Origin: Acridotheres tristis
Lineage: Eukaryota > Chordata > Aves > Passeriformes > Sturnidae
Direction of reading: 5' to 3'
DNA: 64,000 nt
Assembly (NCBI GenBank): GCA_037013685.1
Contig: CM072886.1
Span: 806,001 to 870,000, forward strand
The notes under the pieces were generated by a model, which worked only from the letters and a program-made list of their open reading frames with translations, had not been told where the DNA came from and did not search any database. Below are positions 1-11,735 of this stretch, piece by piece; the first letter of the stretch is position 1; every line of letters starts with the position of its first letter. The translations under genes and the position numbers were made by a program.

Positions 1-929
1 CTAGGACAGATTTGTAGGTGACCAAACGATTGCTCATCACATGTCCCTGCTCTTCTCCACCCCTCTGTGCTCACCCAGCTCCATGCTGGGGCCAAGCTCA
101 AAGTTAAACTCGTCTAACTTGGCTCCTGGCTTTAGGAAAAAAAAAATCAAAGAAAAGCTTGGAGCAGATCTGGAGCAGCTAAAGCCTGACAGGATGGAGG
201 ATTAAACCTCTTCTGACTGGGGAAAGACAATCTCAGGAGCACAGACCGTGATGTCAGAACACATTTGAGCCTTCTAACATAAATAAATGAACAAGTGGAG
301 GCTGCAAAGCCTGAGCTCTGCAGGCTGCTCCTCTCCCTCAGGAAAGCCAGGGATGTGCAACTCCTGCTGCTGTTCCCCAAAAACTCAGACATGGAACTGA
401 AACACCAAGACCCCCTTAGGGCCCTGCAAAGCTCACCCAGTGCTCAGGAATGCTGGAGCCTCAAGAAATGAAGCTCATTCAGCTTTGCTTTCTTTTTAAA
501 CAAATAATAAATAAATTTCATGGAAAAAAACAAGCACCATCAGCAACTTCAGGAAAAAGGAGGGAAGAGAAATGAAGACATTCCAGGACCAAATCCTGAC
601 CCTGATTTAGGCTTCAGTCCTTCCCTGCTGGTCCAAGGTGGGAAAGCTGAACAATTTCCACTCAGGGCAACTTCCCCATCTCTCCATGCAGGGTCTCGTT
701 TGCATCTTGCCAAAGATTGAGATAATGCTCCTGACTGCTCTGCAGCTCTCCCAAAAAAGGGAAAAACCAATCTCCAAAGCAAGAATAAGAAACTGCATCC
801 CCCCCTTGCCACGTAGGAGGGAAATGAGCTCTGCTCCAGCAGCCCCATGATGGGGAGGGCAGGGAAAACCAGGAGATGCCAGAATCCCTGAATTACTGAG
901 CTTGGAAAAGCCTTCCCTGATCCTCAAAT

Positions 930-1130
930 CCGAGCTAAGCCCAACGTCCCCTTGTCCCCAGAGCTCTGAGTGCCACCTCCAGAGATGGGGACTGCAAAGC
1001 TCCCTGGGCAGCCCCTTCCAGGGTTTAATGACCTTTTCCTGAAGGAATTCCTCCTGAAATTCTGCTTTTCCCTGCCAGTATTTGTGCCTGAGCTCTGCCC
1101 ACAGGACCCAGCCCTTCTCTCACAGAGAGT
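930..1130 (-). mobile_element. CR1 LINE fragment
   Basis: Contains agagatggggactgcaaagc, then ccctgggcagccccttccag and a cctgaaggaattcctcctga segment, the reverse complement of the CR1 region a few hundred bases from its 3' end. Strongly diverged and without the terminal tail. In MAP4 intron 2. Confidence 0.65.
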
Positions 1131-2037
1131 TTGAATTCCTGAGCAAACCCAAAAGGCCTCGTTACCCCACCCCAAGATCCTGGAGTTATGTGAAATAACG
1201 AGCTGGGATAGCAGGGATGCATGGCTGGGAGGACACACTTAAGGGATTTGTATTTTAAACCAATATTGGGTAATGATTTGAGCACTGAGAAATCCTGGTG
1301 CTGACATGGTTTTAAAACATCCTCAAATCAAAGGTGTTAACAATTCCCTGTGTTTGTCTGCTTCTGCAATGCTAAAATATAAATGAAATAAATAATACAC
1401 ATCTGAACTGCCCTAAGTTCTCATTTTATAATAATGTCATTGCCCATTACCATCCTCCCTGCTCGTTTGGTGCCATTTAATAAATATGTCAGCATGGAAA
1501 ATTCAAAGTTACATTTCCTGTGTTACAAGGCACCCAATGCACTTCTAAACAAAGCAAATAAATGCCTTAAACAGACCAGAATTCCCCATGCTGTGGTCCT
1601 GGAGGTTCTGTTTATTCTGAGGAACCACATGAGCAGCAGGATTAAGGGTTAAAAAAAAAGAAAACTTCCTCTGAAGGAAATCATCAGGTTACCAAGGGTT
1701 TACCTTTTCCACACAGCACAGATCAAGGCCACAGAACAAACAAAACCATGCAGGCACTGCTGCTGCCAGGTGACAATTCCCACTTGGGCAGGGAGGGAAC
1801 AGCACACAAGCAAAGGGAGCAGGAATTGAAATTGTTCACTGGCAAAGAAACCCATTGGATGACCCCCAAATCTTATTCTTTTCCCTTTTATACACAGAAG
1901 CATCTGTTTAAAACTCTCCTTTTCACACAAATAAATTGGTGACGTTCCACCTCAAACTCCTGGGGCAGTTCTGGGGTCCCCAGGTCCAGGACAGACCCTG
2001 AGGGACTGAAGCATGTCCAAGGAAAGGAAAAAACCTG

Positions 2038-2400
2038 GGAAAGGGTTTGGAGGGGCTGAGGGAGCTGGGAAAGGAGCTCAGCCTGGAGAAAAGGAGGCTC
2101 AGGGGGAAGCTGACACAACTCCCTGACAGGAGGGGACAGCCAGGGGGGAACTGGGCTCTGCTCCCGGGGAACAGGGACAGGAGGAGAGGGAAGTTCTGCT
2201 GGGAAATTGGGAATATTCCTCCTGGAATGGACTGTCCAACTCTGGCACAGCTGCCCAGGGTGGAATCCCCATTGCTGGAGGGATTTAAATCTGTGTGGAT
2301 GTGATTCTTGGGGACATGGGTCAGTGGTGGCCTTGGAAGTGCTGGGTTTGATGATCTCAAGGATCTTTTCCAACCTTAATGATTCCATGATTGTAAATAT
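2038..2400 (+). mobile_element. CR1 LINE fragment with 3' end
   Basis: Runs from aggggctgagggagctggga through a Leu-Glu-Lys-Arg-Arg-Leu-encoding part of old CR1 ORF2 to the 3' terminus gatcttttccaaccttaatg plus attccatgatt. Frames are broken. The long minus-strand frame over it (1888-2649) is a by-product. Confidence 0.85.
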
Positions 2401-2906
2401 GAGCTGGGCTGGAAAGTGTCCACGAGCAGCAGAGACAGCAGCAGGTTTTGGTACTGTGCACACTATCAGCACATCCAAAAGAAATCCAAGAAAATAAAGC
2501 CTTGGGTCAGAACCACGGGACTGAGCTGTGAAACATTTGGGACTGAAGTCCCCAGACAGAAAATGAGGATTCCCATCTGCTGACCCCACCAGCAGCAGCT
2601 CGTCACCCACTTTTCTTCTTGGATTTGCCATCCCCCGGAGTGGTGGCACCTTGGGACACTATTTGTGGAGCATGGCAGCCACAACATTTGGCAGGGCTTT
2701 CCCTGAGAGCCCCAAAAGCAGCCAAGCCCAAACGGTTCGTGCAGAGCACACAGTGCTGGCTGTGGCCCAGCAGGGACACGTTGTGTTTCACAGCCTGATG
2801 GGCAAAAAGCACCAAACAGGGTTTGACCTCAGTCCTGGCCTGAAGTCGTGTCCCAGCGAGCACAGAGCTCCCTGACGTTTCAGTGGCACTTTTTGGGGAC
2901 ACTTAC

Positions 2907-3150
2907 GTTCCACGGGAATCCCATCCACGTGCCCTTTGCTCCCTTTGGGCTCCTGGCTGCCGGCCTTGGCATCGTCCTCATCGTCCAGCAGGGGCACATA
3001 ATCTGTTTTATCTACTGTCTCTCCGACCACATCATCGAATTTCTCAGCCTCCAGGCTGGCTATGAAGTCCCTTTTCACCTCCTCCTCCACGTCGTGGGGC
3101 GGCTCAGTGAGAGCATCGGCCAGGCTGAGGTTGTGCTCCAGGTCAGCCAT
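2907..3150 (-). CDS. MAP4: MAP4 first coding exon (N-terminus, 81 codons plus 1 nt)
   Basis: Encodes the start of microtubule-associated protein 4, a cytoplasmic protein that binds and stabilises microtubules through C-terminal repeats not present in this window. This exon gives the first 81 residues of the acidic projection domain. The peptide begins [17 protein letters not shown] and contains [11 protein letters not shown] and [18 protein letters not shown], which match the conserved vertebrate MAP4 N-terminus. The ATG at 3150 is chosen by homology and has G at -3 and +4; an in-frame ATG at 3192 lies in the intron. The minus-strand acceptor (ttgcag) places the exon start at 3168, giving 18 nt of 5' UTR, and the donor GTAAGT begins at 2906, so the exon ends in phase 1. 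Relative to the mammalian protein there is a four-residue insertion (EHNL) after MADL. The reading frame is intact. Later exons lie to the left of the window. Confidence 0.95.
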
Positions 3151-3168
3151 GCCTGAGCTCCTCTGCAC
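3151..3168 (-). other. MAP4: MAP4 exon 2, 5' UTR part and splice acceptor
   Basis: Eighteen untranslated bases lie between the acceptor AG (3170-3169) and the MAP4 ATG. The sequence upstream on the minus strand (tgtgcccggccttgcag) is a usable acceptor. A non-coding first exon upstream is therefore required; the CpG island near 48 kb supplies the candidate. Confidence 0.8.
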
Positions 3169-3999
3169 CTGCAAGGCCGGGCACAAAGACACGTTTCATC
3201 ACCATCCCCCTCCTCCTTGCCACCATGCACGTCCCCCCTGTGCCTTTACACCACCACAAAGGTTTGGTCGGGGCTCAGGGATGCCCAGATGTTCCTAAAG
3301 CCTCCCCCCTCCGGTGGAAAACAGAAATAAAGCGGGATCATCTAAAGCGGGTTTAGCTCGTGGATGTTACATTGCATGGGGGCTTTGATCACAACTTCCA
3401 ATAAAAAATGTCAAAATAAGGCCCAGTACCTGGCCAGGTAGCCACGGTGTGACACTGACTGCAGCCCTGCCCCAGATGTGGAGTTAATGACGCCAGAGAA
3501 TTCAGTGCTGGGCTTGACTCCACCCAGCCTCCCCTATGGAGATTAGGATTTTACATAATCTCTGATGTATACTTCAGTGCTGCTCCTGATCCCTCCCAGA
3601 GGGTCCAGCAGAGCCTTCATGTCCTCAGCAAACCTTGCTAATCCCAGCAAACCCCCTCCAGCCCTGGGATTTGGGAGGGAAAGTGACGTTTTCATAATGT
3701 TTACATGAAAAAACCAGACAGCAAAGTGCACACGTAGGCATTATATCCACAGCTAGGAATTGGAAAGAGAGGAGAAGTAATCACCAGTTATCCCTCCCTC
3801 ATTTGCATCCCTGTGTTCAATTTAATTCCTGGCACCGAGCTGAAAAAAATGCACCTGAACTGAGTCATGTCCAACCTTCAGGTTGGCACAGCACACACCC
3901 ATCACCAACTCTTCACTTTTTCACTTTACAGCCCTTTGAAGTGATTCTTGGGAGCAACAGGCAACAAAACCTGCTGGAATGTACAGAAAGGCTCTGGCC

Positions 4000-4290
4000 C
4001 AGTCCCTCTGCAGCTCTCCCAGAGCCCCTTTAGGTCCTGGAAGGGCTCTGAGCTCTCCTTGCCTTTCCCCTTGTCCAGGTGAACATTCCCAGCTCTCCCA
4101 GAGCCCCTTTAGGTCCTGGAAGGGCTCTGAGCTCTCCCTGCCTTTCCCTTTTTCCAGGTGAACATTCCCAGCTCTCCCAGAGCCCCTTTAGGTCCTGGAA
4201 GGGCTCTGAGCTCTCCCTGCCTTTCCCTTTTTCCAGGTGAACGTTCCCAGCTCTCCCAGCTCGGCTCCAGCCCCTCCTCAGGAAAAGCAG
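4000..4290 (-). mobile_element. CR1 fragment carrying the 79-bp triplication
   Basis: The whole tandem block plus ctcggctccagcccctcctc at its right edge aligns with the antisense CR1 section seen once at 39.92-40.03 kb. The tail is missing. Confidence 0.7.
4011..4262 (-). repeat. 79-bp tandem repeat derived from CR1
   Basis: Units beginning cagctctcccagagcccc start at 4011, 4090 and 4169, with a partial unit at 4248, an exact 79-bp period. The unit corresponds to the CR1 segment present once at about 39920-40010, so a CR1 part has been triplicated. Frames across it (134 and 71 codons, minus) repeat the same peptide and are not genes. Confidence 0.9.
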
Positions 4291-5129
4291 GAGCTGCTGA
4301 CCCAGGGCTGCCCGAGGAACACAAGGGACATTTGTGTGTGCTGGCTCAGAGGGGTGGCCCAAGTGGCCACTGAGCAGCAGCCCAGGCCTGCTGCCTTCCA
4401 TGGGCTGGCAGAACACAGATCCTCTTGTTCCCAAAAAACAAAGGCTCCTACTCCTTGAACTGCAGGAAATTCTGTGTCAGCACTGCACATACCTACAGGC
4501 TCACATTCCTCAGGAACAATGGGGTCCCACTGAGAGTGGGGGTTCTGTCCTTCCAGGCAAGGCTGTTATGGAAACTAATTCAGTTCAAGCTCTTCTTGTG
4601 GATTCTTTCAAGAAGAAAAGGTCAGCCTTGCAGGCAGACCACACTTCAGGCAGCAACTGCAGCTCGTGGTGCTTTAGATAAAGGCCCTGAATCACAGCTT
4701 GGAAATGCAGAGGTGAAAAGTTTGGAGTTCTTCACTCCCCCACCCCGTGCAGGGTCACAGCTGAACGAGTTATGGTCAGTAAAAAAAATAAAAATTATAC
4801 TGAAATGATATCAAAAAGGTTTCTTTCAGAGTTCCTGACTATTTTAAGACAAACCATCATGCAGATGTGCACACAACTGGCTGCACCAGCCAGGGAAGGC
4901 ACTTGCAGAAGGTTAATCCCTGCACTGAGCAGTCTCCTTGAAGGAACAAATGGGGCTCAGAAAGAGGCACATCCCTCTTTGCTTTCAACTCACAAGTGAA
5001 CTGATGGCTTTAGGTCAGCGAGTCTCAATGTGCAGCAATGAACATTTAATCATCTTCTTCTGAAAATGTCATTTAGCATCAGAAAGAAAAACAATATTTA
5101 GATTTCCCAACAAGCACCGAGTGACTGAG

Positions 5130-5480
5130 GCTGGAAAATTCCTCTGAGTGCCTCCAGTCCAGCCATTCCCTCAGCACTGCCAAGGCCACCCCTGACCGTG
5201 TCCCCAAGTGCCACATCCACATGAATGTTAAATCTCTTCACCAATGGGCACCCACTCCTGCCCTGGGCAGCTGTGCCAGGGCTGGGCAGCCCTTCCCATG
5301 AGGAATTTTCCCAATTTCCAACCTGAGCCCCCCTGGCACAGCTGGAAGCTGTTTCCTCTTGTCCTGCCCCAGTTCCCTGGGAGCAGAGCCCGACATGGAG
5401 TGGGCTGCACCCCATGGCAAAGCTGCCATAAAATACATGGAACCTGGGGGGTTGTGGCACTAAAAGTGCTGCTATTTCAG
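5130..5480 (-). mobile_element. CR1 LINE fragment, older subfamily
   Basis: The sequence gtgccacatccacatgaatg, then ctgggcagccctt, then ctgtttcctcttgtcctgcc is the antisense of the CR1 part encoding the C-terminal ORF2 tail. Several insertions and deletions mark it as an older copy than those with the ggaattcc block. Confidence 0.75.
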
Positions 5481-6859
5481 GTTTACACAGGAACTGGGAC
5501 ACTGGAGTGATCTACTTTCTGGGGGAAATAATAATGAGGCTATGCAGCCTGATCAGCAGGACATTTCCTTGTCCATATTTAGCTAAATAGGGAATGTAGC
5601 AACCATGTATAAAAATAAACCAGTGTAACTAAAAAAAAGCCATTTTAAATAGACACGGCTGGAGCACCTGGCACAAGGTGCAAGGATCCCTCCTGAGCCC
5701 AGGTGGGCTCCAAGGACAGCCACAACTCCCTGGGAATTCCTCCTTTTCCCTCCCTGCTGTTACAGCTGCCAAACGACACCAATTCCCAGATTCCCAGGGC
5801 TTGTCTGCCAACCAAGGCAAGAGGAAAATGAGGATATTGAAGGGACTGTGCCCAAGAGTAGACAGCAAATCCTGGAGCACATTCATGTGTTGAACAGCTT
5901 AGAGAGACAGATGCTGCCCACCCCACTGCCACTGACAGAGAACAGAGCTGGCTGGGAAGCACTAAAGAATCCTCAGCAAGATGTGCCTCAGTCCCTGCCT
6001 CCAGAGCCATGGAAATCTGACATTAAAGAGCACAGGGAAGAGGAATCCTGGTATTAACCTAGGGATGAAAGAGGAAAACTGAGCAGTGACAGAGATTTCT
6101 GAAGGCAGAGGGTTAAAAATGCACTGAAATTCCTTCCTGGAAAGGGAGGCACTGCCCAGGGATGTTTGCAGTGCCCATCCCTGGAGTGTCCCAGGAACAC
6201 CTGGATGTGACACTCAGTGCCCTGGGCTGGGGACAAGGTGGGGACTGGGCACAGCTTGGACTCAGAGGCCTGGGAGGGCTTTTGCAGCCTCAGGGATTCA
6301 GAATAATTCCTCAGCAGTGGGAAAGCTGCTGAGATCCTCCTGGCTGGTAAATCAGCAGAGGGAGTGGAGCAGCCGTGGGTGACAAACCTGGCTCCAGGTT
6401 TGGATGCAAGAACAGCCTCCATGGGAGGAGTCTGCTCCAAGGAAAGGTGTGCAAGGAGCAGGAACAGCCCTGCCAGTGCCACACTGACAGCTGCACTGCG
6501 GGCAAGGAGAAGGGGTTTCCTGTAACAACACATTCCAGGAAATCTTCAAATTACCCCTAAGCAAATCAATCATGTTCCTTGAAGTCACACATTATTTTTA
6601 CACGGGATTGTTTAGATCTCTCCTGTTCCAGGCACAGCTGATCTGTTACACTCAGGGTTTGCTCCATCTGTTCTCCACACTGAGAATCTCTGTGTACTCA
6701 CTGAGTAACCTGTTTGTTGGGATAACTAAAATCCATCACTCCTCAGCTAATCTGAAGGATTCAGCAGGGTTATTTCAATCCCTTGCCCACATCACACACC
6801 TTCCCTCCTGGTGTTTGGTTCCAGCTGTTCACTGGATTTGAGTCCCAGCTGCCCCATCC

Positions 6860-7020
6860 CTGGAATGGTTTGGGTTGGAAGGACCCCAAAGCCCATCCAG
6901 TGCCAGCCCTGCCATGGCAGGGTCCCCTCCCACTGTCCCAAGGTGCCCCCAGCCCTGTCCAGCCTGGCCTGGGACACTGCCAGGGATCCAGGGGCATCAA
7001 CAAATTCCCAGGCTGTCGAG
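6860..7020 (-). mobile_element. CR1 LINE 3' end
   Basis: Starts at the 3' terminus (aatggtttgggttggaagga) and continues through gccatggcagggtcccctcc to gccagggatccaggggcatc, then breaks. A typical 5'-truncated copy. Confidence 0.88.
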
Positions 7021-8934
7021 AACTTCCCTTCACCAACCCCTCACCCAGGTTTTTCTTGCAGTGACCCCCTGGAACAACTTCCCAGAGCCATCATCCCACT
7101 CCCCACCCTCTGGAAAAATCAAAACCTGCAGGAGCCAGAACCTCCAGCTTCCCATGCAGGGAAAAGTGGAATTTATTTCCTGAACTCTGTGCTTCCATTT
7201 TGCAGCTCCCCTGACTGCTCTGTTGTGTTCCTGCCTCCAGGCACGCACAGGCTTGGAATTTCAAGTTATGATCAGTCTGACCCAGATTTTGTGTCTTGTC
7301 TGAAGACACAGAAAGAGGAGAGCAGGCACAAGGATGCTGCCCAGAAAATCCAAACACAATTGTCCTCAGGGCAGGACCCTGGCACTGCTGGCACAGGGAA
7401 TTCTGCATTTCCCAGAGGAGCACACCTGACAGGGACAGTGACAGTGACACAGCAGCCCAGCAGGCTCCTGGCAGCCCTCCAGGGCTCCAGCCTGCTCCAA
7501 ACTCAGCCCCTGGGCCAGCAACCCTCCTGCCAGAGGGGGAGGAGAGAGCTGCTCCATCCAGCAGCAACTGTGAAGTAACATTTCCTCACTTGTGCTGCTT
7601 TAAAGGAGACTCTGATGCCCAAATTCCTGACGAGCACATCCATTACTCCATCAGATCCATTTGCTCCTTTAAAATTAGCTCCTAACTCCATTCCAAATTA
7701 AATGCCTGGCTGGGAGAAACAGGGACAGCTTGGTCATAATTCCCATTTCTCCTGGCTAAGTCAGGTTGCTTTTCTTAGCTGGAGCTGTTGGGAGCACTCA
7801 GCCATGGATGCAGAGGAAACAGGAGAGATGTGCTAAGTCATCCTCCTTGCCAGAGTCCTGAGCCCATGCAAAGATTGGTGCATCCATCCTCCCAAAGGAG
7901 AGCACACAGGGACCCTCAGAGCCACTGACCTTCCTCACATTCCATGGCTGGGCACAAAAATCTGAATTTTTCATCATTTTTTGGCACAGCCTGAAACAAT
8001 GGGATGCACTTATTAATTGTTTCAAAGTTAAACCCAGCAAGAATTCTCCTTTATGGCTGTTTTCTGGAGTCACAGGAAAACCCCACAAATCACCAGAAGC
8101 TTCTCAGAGGCAAAGAGATGGAGGATGAGAGATCTTTAATGAAATCTTTAAAAAAAAAAAAAATCACACTCAGCTCAACTGCCCCAAACCAGCAGTTTTT
8201 CCTGGATTCCAGAATTATATTCAGGAATCAGGCCCCTGATGTGCAGGTACCACCCCCCTGGCAGAGGGAAGGGCTCCAGTTTTTTTGGGATGCCCCTGAC
8301 CTGCTGGACCAGCCCAAGCACCCGATGGCATCATCAAATCAGGATTAATTAGGAGATTCCAGATATTTCCACAGCAAAATCAAACCAAATTTCAGCTTGG
8401 AGGTGTTGTTGAGACCACAGTGAGTTGGGAGAGCAGACAGGGAGGCAGCACATCAAATATTCCTGATTTCTAGTGCACGTTTGGACTTCCAGCAAATGAA
8501 GATTTCAGGCAGAGTCAGAACCAGCTTCTCTTTCAGACAATCCATAAATACAGCAAGAGATTTCCCAGCTATTATTTATAAGGCTTAAATGATTTCTGCC
8601 CTCCTGTGGGAAGGACAAGAGATGGGGCAGGACCAGAGGAGGCAGATTTGGGGACCAAGAGAGCAGGTTTGGGACATTTGATATTTTAAGCTTGGACCCC
8701 TAAAACAGACAAAGCACTTGCAGAGTTGTTTCCCTTCTCAGCACAAACTCCCTGAACCTTCTGGCTCACTTGAATTTCTCAGAATAAATTCAGTCAGCCC
8801 CAGAGCATCCAAGCTGCTACAGAAAACAAGCCAGAAATGCACAAGGAAAGAGAAAACAGTTCCAATTACCTCCACAAGGGAACACAAGGACAGCACAGGG
8901 ATTTCCAGTCAAGAAACCCAGATTCTCCTTTCCA

Positions 8935-9200
8935 GGAGAGCTGGAGAGGGACTGGGGACAAGGCATGGAGGGACAGGACACAGGGAATGGCTGTGAGCTG
9001 AAAGAAGTGGATTTAGATGGAATATTGGGATGGAATTCCTGGCTGGGATGGAATTCCCAGAGCAGCTGTGGCTGCCCCTGGATCCCTGGCAGTGCCCAAG
9101 GCTGGGCTGGGCAGGGTTTGGAGCAAACTGGGATGGTGTCTGTGCCATGGCAGGGGTGGCACCGGGTGACCCCTGAGGTTCTTTCCAAGCCAGGCAAGGC
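8935..9200 (+). mobile_element. CR1 LINE fragment, ggaattcc subfamily
   Basis: Contains ggacaggacacagggaatgg, the doubled gggatggaattcc block at about 9030-9060 and ggctgcccctggatccctgg. It ends in a decayed tail (ctgaggttctttccaagcc). Confidence 0.85.
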
Positions 9201-10204
9201 CAGTCTGGGACTGCAGGGCTGTGGCCATGCCATGGCTCTGAAGGCTCCTGCCCATCTCAGTCACCTCCACACCCCCTCCACGGCCACACAACCGACAGCA
9301 ACGTTTAACTTCTCACTTCCCATGGCTTTAATGACGTTTCAGCACCATCCCAAAGCCGAGGCAGAACCTGAGCCCCGATTGCTTCCTCCCCTCACTGTCT
9401 GCTCCCAGCCACTTCCTCCTCCCTGTCTGCACCTCCCTCCTTCCACTTCCCAGCTCACAGCAGCCTCTCCCCAGCCCTGGCTGCTGCTCCCACCCAACAG
9501 GGGAACTCTGAGGCTCCTCCAGGGTGTCATTCCTTAGGGGATGAGCCATTTCTCTGTTTCAAGCATTATTTCTGCTGTTCTTGGTACTGCAAATAAACCC
9601 AGCTCGCTGCATGTGAGTTAATGATGATTTCTGCTCCATAATCAGCAGCATTTCCATCAGCTCCATTTCCCTTAGGAAAGCACTGATAAAGCCAACGAGC
9701 TGTGCCTTGCCCATCATCAATTATTCAGATGGCACAGGAATCAGCAGAGCCAGGCAGCACACAGTCCCCCAGCACTGCTGCCTCCTTGGCAATGTTAAAA
9801 AGGCACTCTCCATTTCTGGAGATTTGATCAAACTTCTATTTTCTTCCTGCCTTGCAGCCACTCATGGCTTGGAGAGCTTACACTTCATGGAATGATTTGG
9901 TCTCCAAGGATAACCAGGCAGAAATCCCACACTAGCCAAAGGCAAGCTGTAAAACGAGCTCCTAACTCACTGAAAACTCCAAAGCCATTCCTGAAGGTGG
10001 CCTGAAGGCTGCCAGGCCAACATTTCCCAGCTTTACTACAGCTGTTCCCACCTGCTCATTTTAGATGTGGATATTCACTCATATTAAAATTATCTGTATT
10101 TGATTTAAAAAAAAAAAAAGAACATTTTTTTCTTTAATGTAAAGGGATTTTAAGGAAAGTGCAGGACCAGAAGGACATCAACCAGGATGACTCAAGGCTA
10201 TTTG

Positions 10205-10305
10205 AGTTAAATTGTGGTTTGGTTGATATGGGGGTGTCAGGCAAAGGTTGGACTCTGTGACCTTGAGAGTCTTTTTCAACCTTCAAGATTCTGTGAAATT
10301 GCAGA
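10205..10305 (+). mobile_element. Short CR1-like or LTR 3' end
   Basis: Holds only aggcaaaggttggactctgt and gtctttttcaaccttcaaga plus ttctgtgaa, the form of a CR1 terminus. Too short to classify with certainty. Confidence 0.5.
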
Positions 10306-10667
10306 GTGCATTTGAGGAACATCACACAATCCATGCACTGCACAAAGAAAAAGCTCCCAACACCCATAAAAACTGCACTGGAGCTGCAAGACTGCTGCAG
10401 GAACTATGGAAACCCATATCCCAAAAGCACAATGCACATTTAGAGCTGGAACGACCCCACCACCACAGGGCTGCTCCAGGAGGGGTTTTCCAAGGAGCTC
10501 AGCCTGATCCCAGTGAGGATGGATCAGTGGATGCCCCATGCAGCCTCTCAGCTCTGCACCTGCCCCCACCCTGAGCTGTTCCCAGAGTTCAGGGCTCTGC
10601 ACTGCTCCCTGCACACACTCTGTGCCCAGGCAGGACACATTGCACAGGGACTGTGGGCCCTGAGAGA

Positions 10668-11068
10668 GCTGGGGCACTCCAGCATTTCCCTTCCCCAGAG
10701 CTGGGGCACTCCAGCATTTCCCTTCCCCGGAGCTGGGGCACTCCAGCATTTCCCTTCCCCGGAGCTGGGGCACTCCAGCATTTCCCTTCCCCAGAGCTGG
10801 GGCACTCCAGCATTTCCCTTCCCCAGAGCTGGGGCACTCCAGCATTTCCCTTCCCCGGAGCTGGGGCACTCCAGCATTTCCCTTCCCCGGAGCTGGGGCA
10901 CTCCAGCATTTCCCTTCCCCGGAGCTGGGGCACTCCAGCATTTCCCTTCCCCAGAGCTGGGGCACTCCAGCATTTCCCTTCCCCGGAGCTGGGGCACTCC
11001 AGCATTTCCCTTCCCCGGAGCTGGGGCACTCCAGCATTTCCCTTCCCCAGAGCTGGGGCACAGCCCCA
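10668..11068. repeat. 32-bp minisatellite, 12 copies plus a partial copy
   Basis: The unit gagctggggcactccagc plus atttcccttcccc and one variable base repeats with an exact 32-bp period. Units are nearly identical and differ mainly at one base (CCAG versus CCGG junction). Since 32 is not a multiple of three and the unit lacks stop codons, all frames stay open, giving spurious ORFs of up to 294 codons. It lies in MAP4 intron 1. Confidence 0.95.
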
Positions 11069-11524
11069 ACACAGCCAGGGCTCCACTGAGCAATCACCTG
11101 CACAGGTAGGAACTCCCCTGCACATCCCATCCCATCCCATTGAACATTCCCCTCTCTCACAGCTCAGCTCCTGAGAGGAGAGAACTGATGCCAGCAGTTA
11201 TGGAAGGTTCCAGGTCTCCACACACTGTGGCCAGGGCTGTTATTAGCAGAGGAAAGGGGAGAGAGAAATAAATACCAGCACTTCGAGGAATTCCAGTGGC
11301 AGGTAACATGCATATTGCATGTCCCTGATTAACATGATTTTCAACTCAGCAAAAGCAGTTTAAAAATAAAGCCCACATTCTGCACTTATGCAAAATAAAA
11401 GTAAATTAGCTGGAGGCAGATCTCTGTCAAAGATCAAGGCAGAAGGAATATCCAAGTGCAGGAGAAGCAGGGAGAATTGCTGTCTGAGTGTGTCTGAACA
11501 CACACACACGTGCAGGTACCTGGT

Positions 11525-11735
11525 ACCATGGAATGGTCCCAGAGCATGGCTTGGCTTTGGGGGAATCTTAAAGATCATCCAGGGCCCATCATCAGGGACA
11601 CCTCCCACTGTCCCAGGTGCTCCCAGCCCTGTCCAGCCTGGCCTGGGATCCAGGGGTGGCCACAGCTGCTCTGGGCACCCTGTGCCAGGGCTCCCCTCCC
11701 TCCCAGCCAGCTCTGGAACTCAGCATTTCCATGGC
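11525..11735 (-). mobile_element. CR1 LINE 3' end
   Basis: catcagggacacctcccact, then ccagcctggcctgggatcca, then ctgctctgggcaccctgtgc mark the antisense of the CR1 tail. A T-run of about 17 bases at 11744-11760 follows. Confidence 0.82.

Larger units (their letters stand above)
1..2906 (-). other. MAP4: MAP4 intron 2 (partial)
   Basis: This stretch follows the MAP4 donor at 2906 and contains no further exon that I can recognise. It holds two CR1 fragments (930-1130 and 2038-2400) and otherwise apparently unique AT-moderate DNA. The next MAP4 exon must lie outside the window to the left. Confidence 0.75.
3170..10660. other. MAP4 intron 1, right of exon 2
   Basis: Contains the CR1 pieces at 4.0, 5.1, 6.9, 8.9 and 10.2 kb and short A-runs (for example about 8149-8162 and 10108-10120). 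The remaining stretches (7.1-8.9 and 9.2-10.2 kb) show no gene, RNA gene or classified repeat that I can support. Confidence 0.6.

Noticed and set aside
2611..2649. Possible small MAP4 exon encoding GDGKSKKK, phase-compatible with exon 2
   Set aside because: The known mammalian KSKKK-like part already aligns inside exon 2, the acceptor lacks a pyrimidine tract and the donor is weak.
1888..2649. 253-codon minus-strand frame near MAP4 exon 2
   Set aside because: It reads antisense through a CR1 copy and has no similarity to MAP4.
6811..7578. 255-codon plus-strand frame
   Set aside because: It begins in an antisense CR1 tail and shows no domain or conserved motif.
10668..11068. Regular direct repeats resembling a CRISPR array
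   Set aside because: The repeats are head-to-tail without unique spacers, have no cas genes and lie in a vertebrate intron.
10276..11174. Frames of 173-294 codons on both strands, looking like a repeat protein
   Set aside because: The 32-bp unit lacks stops in any frame, so every frame stays open; this is a property of the minisatellite.
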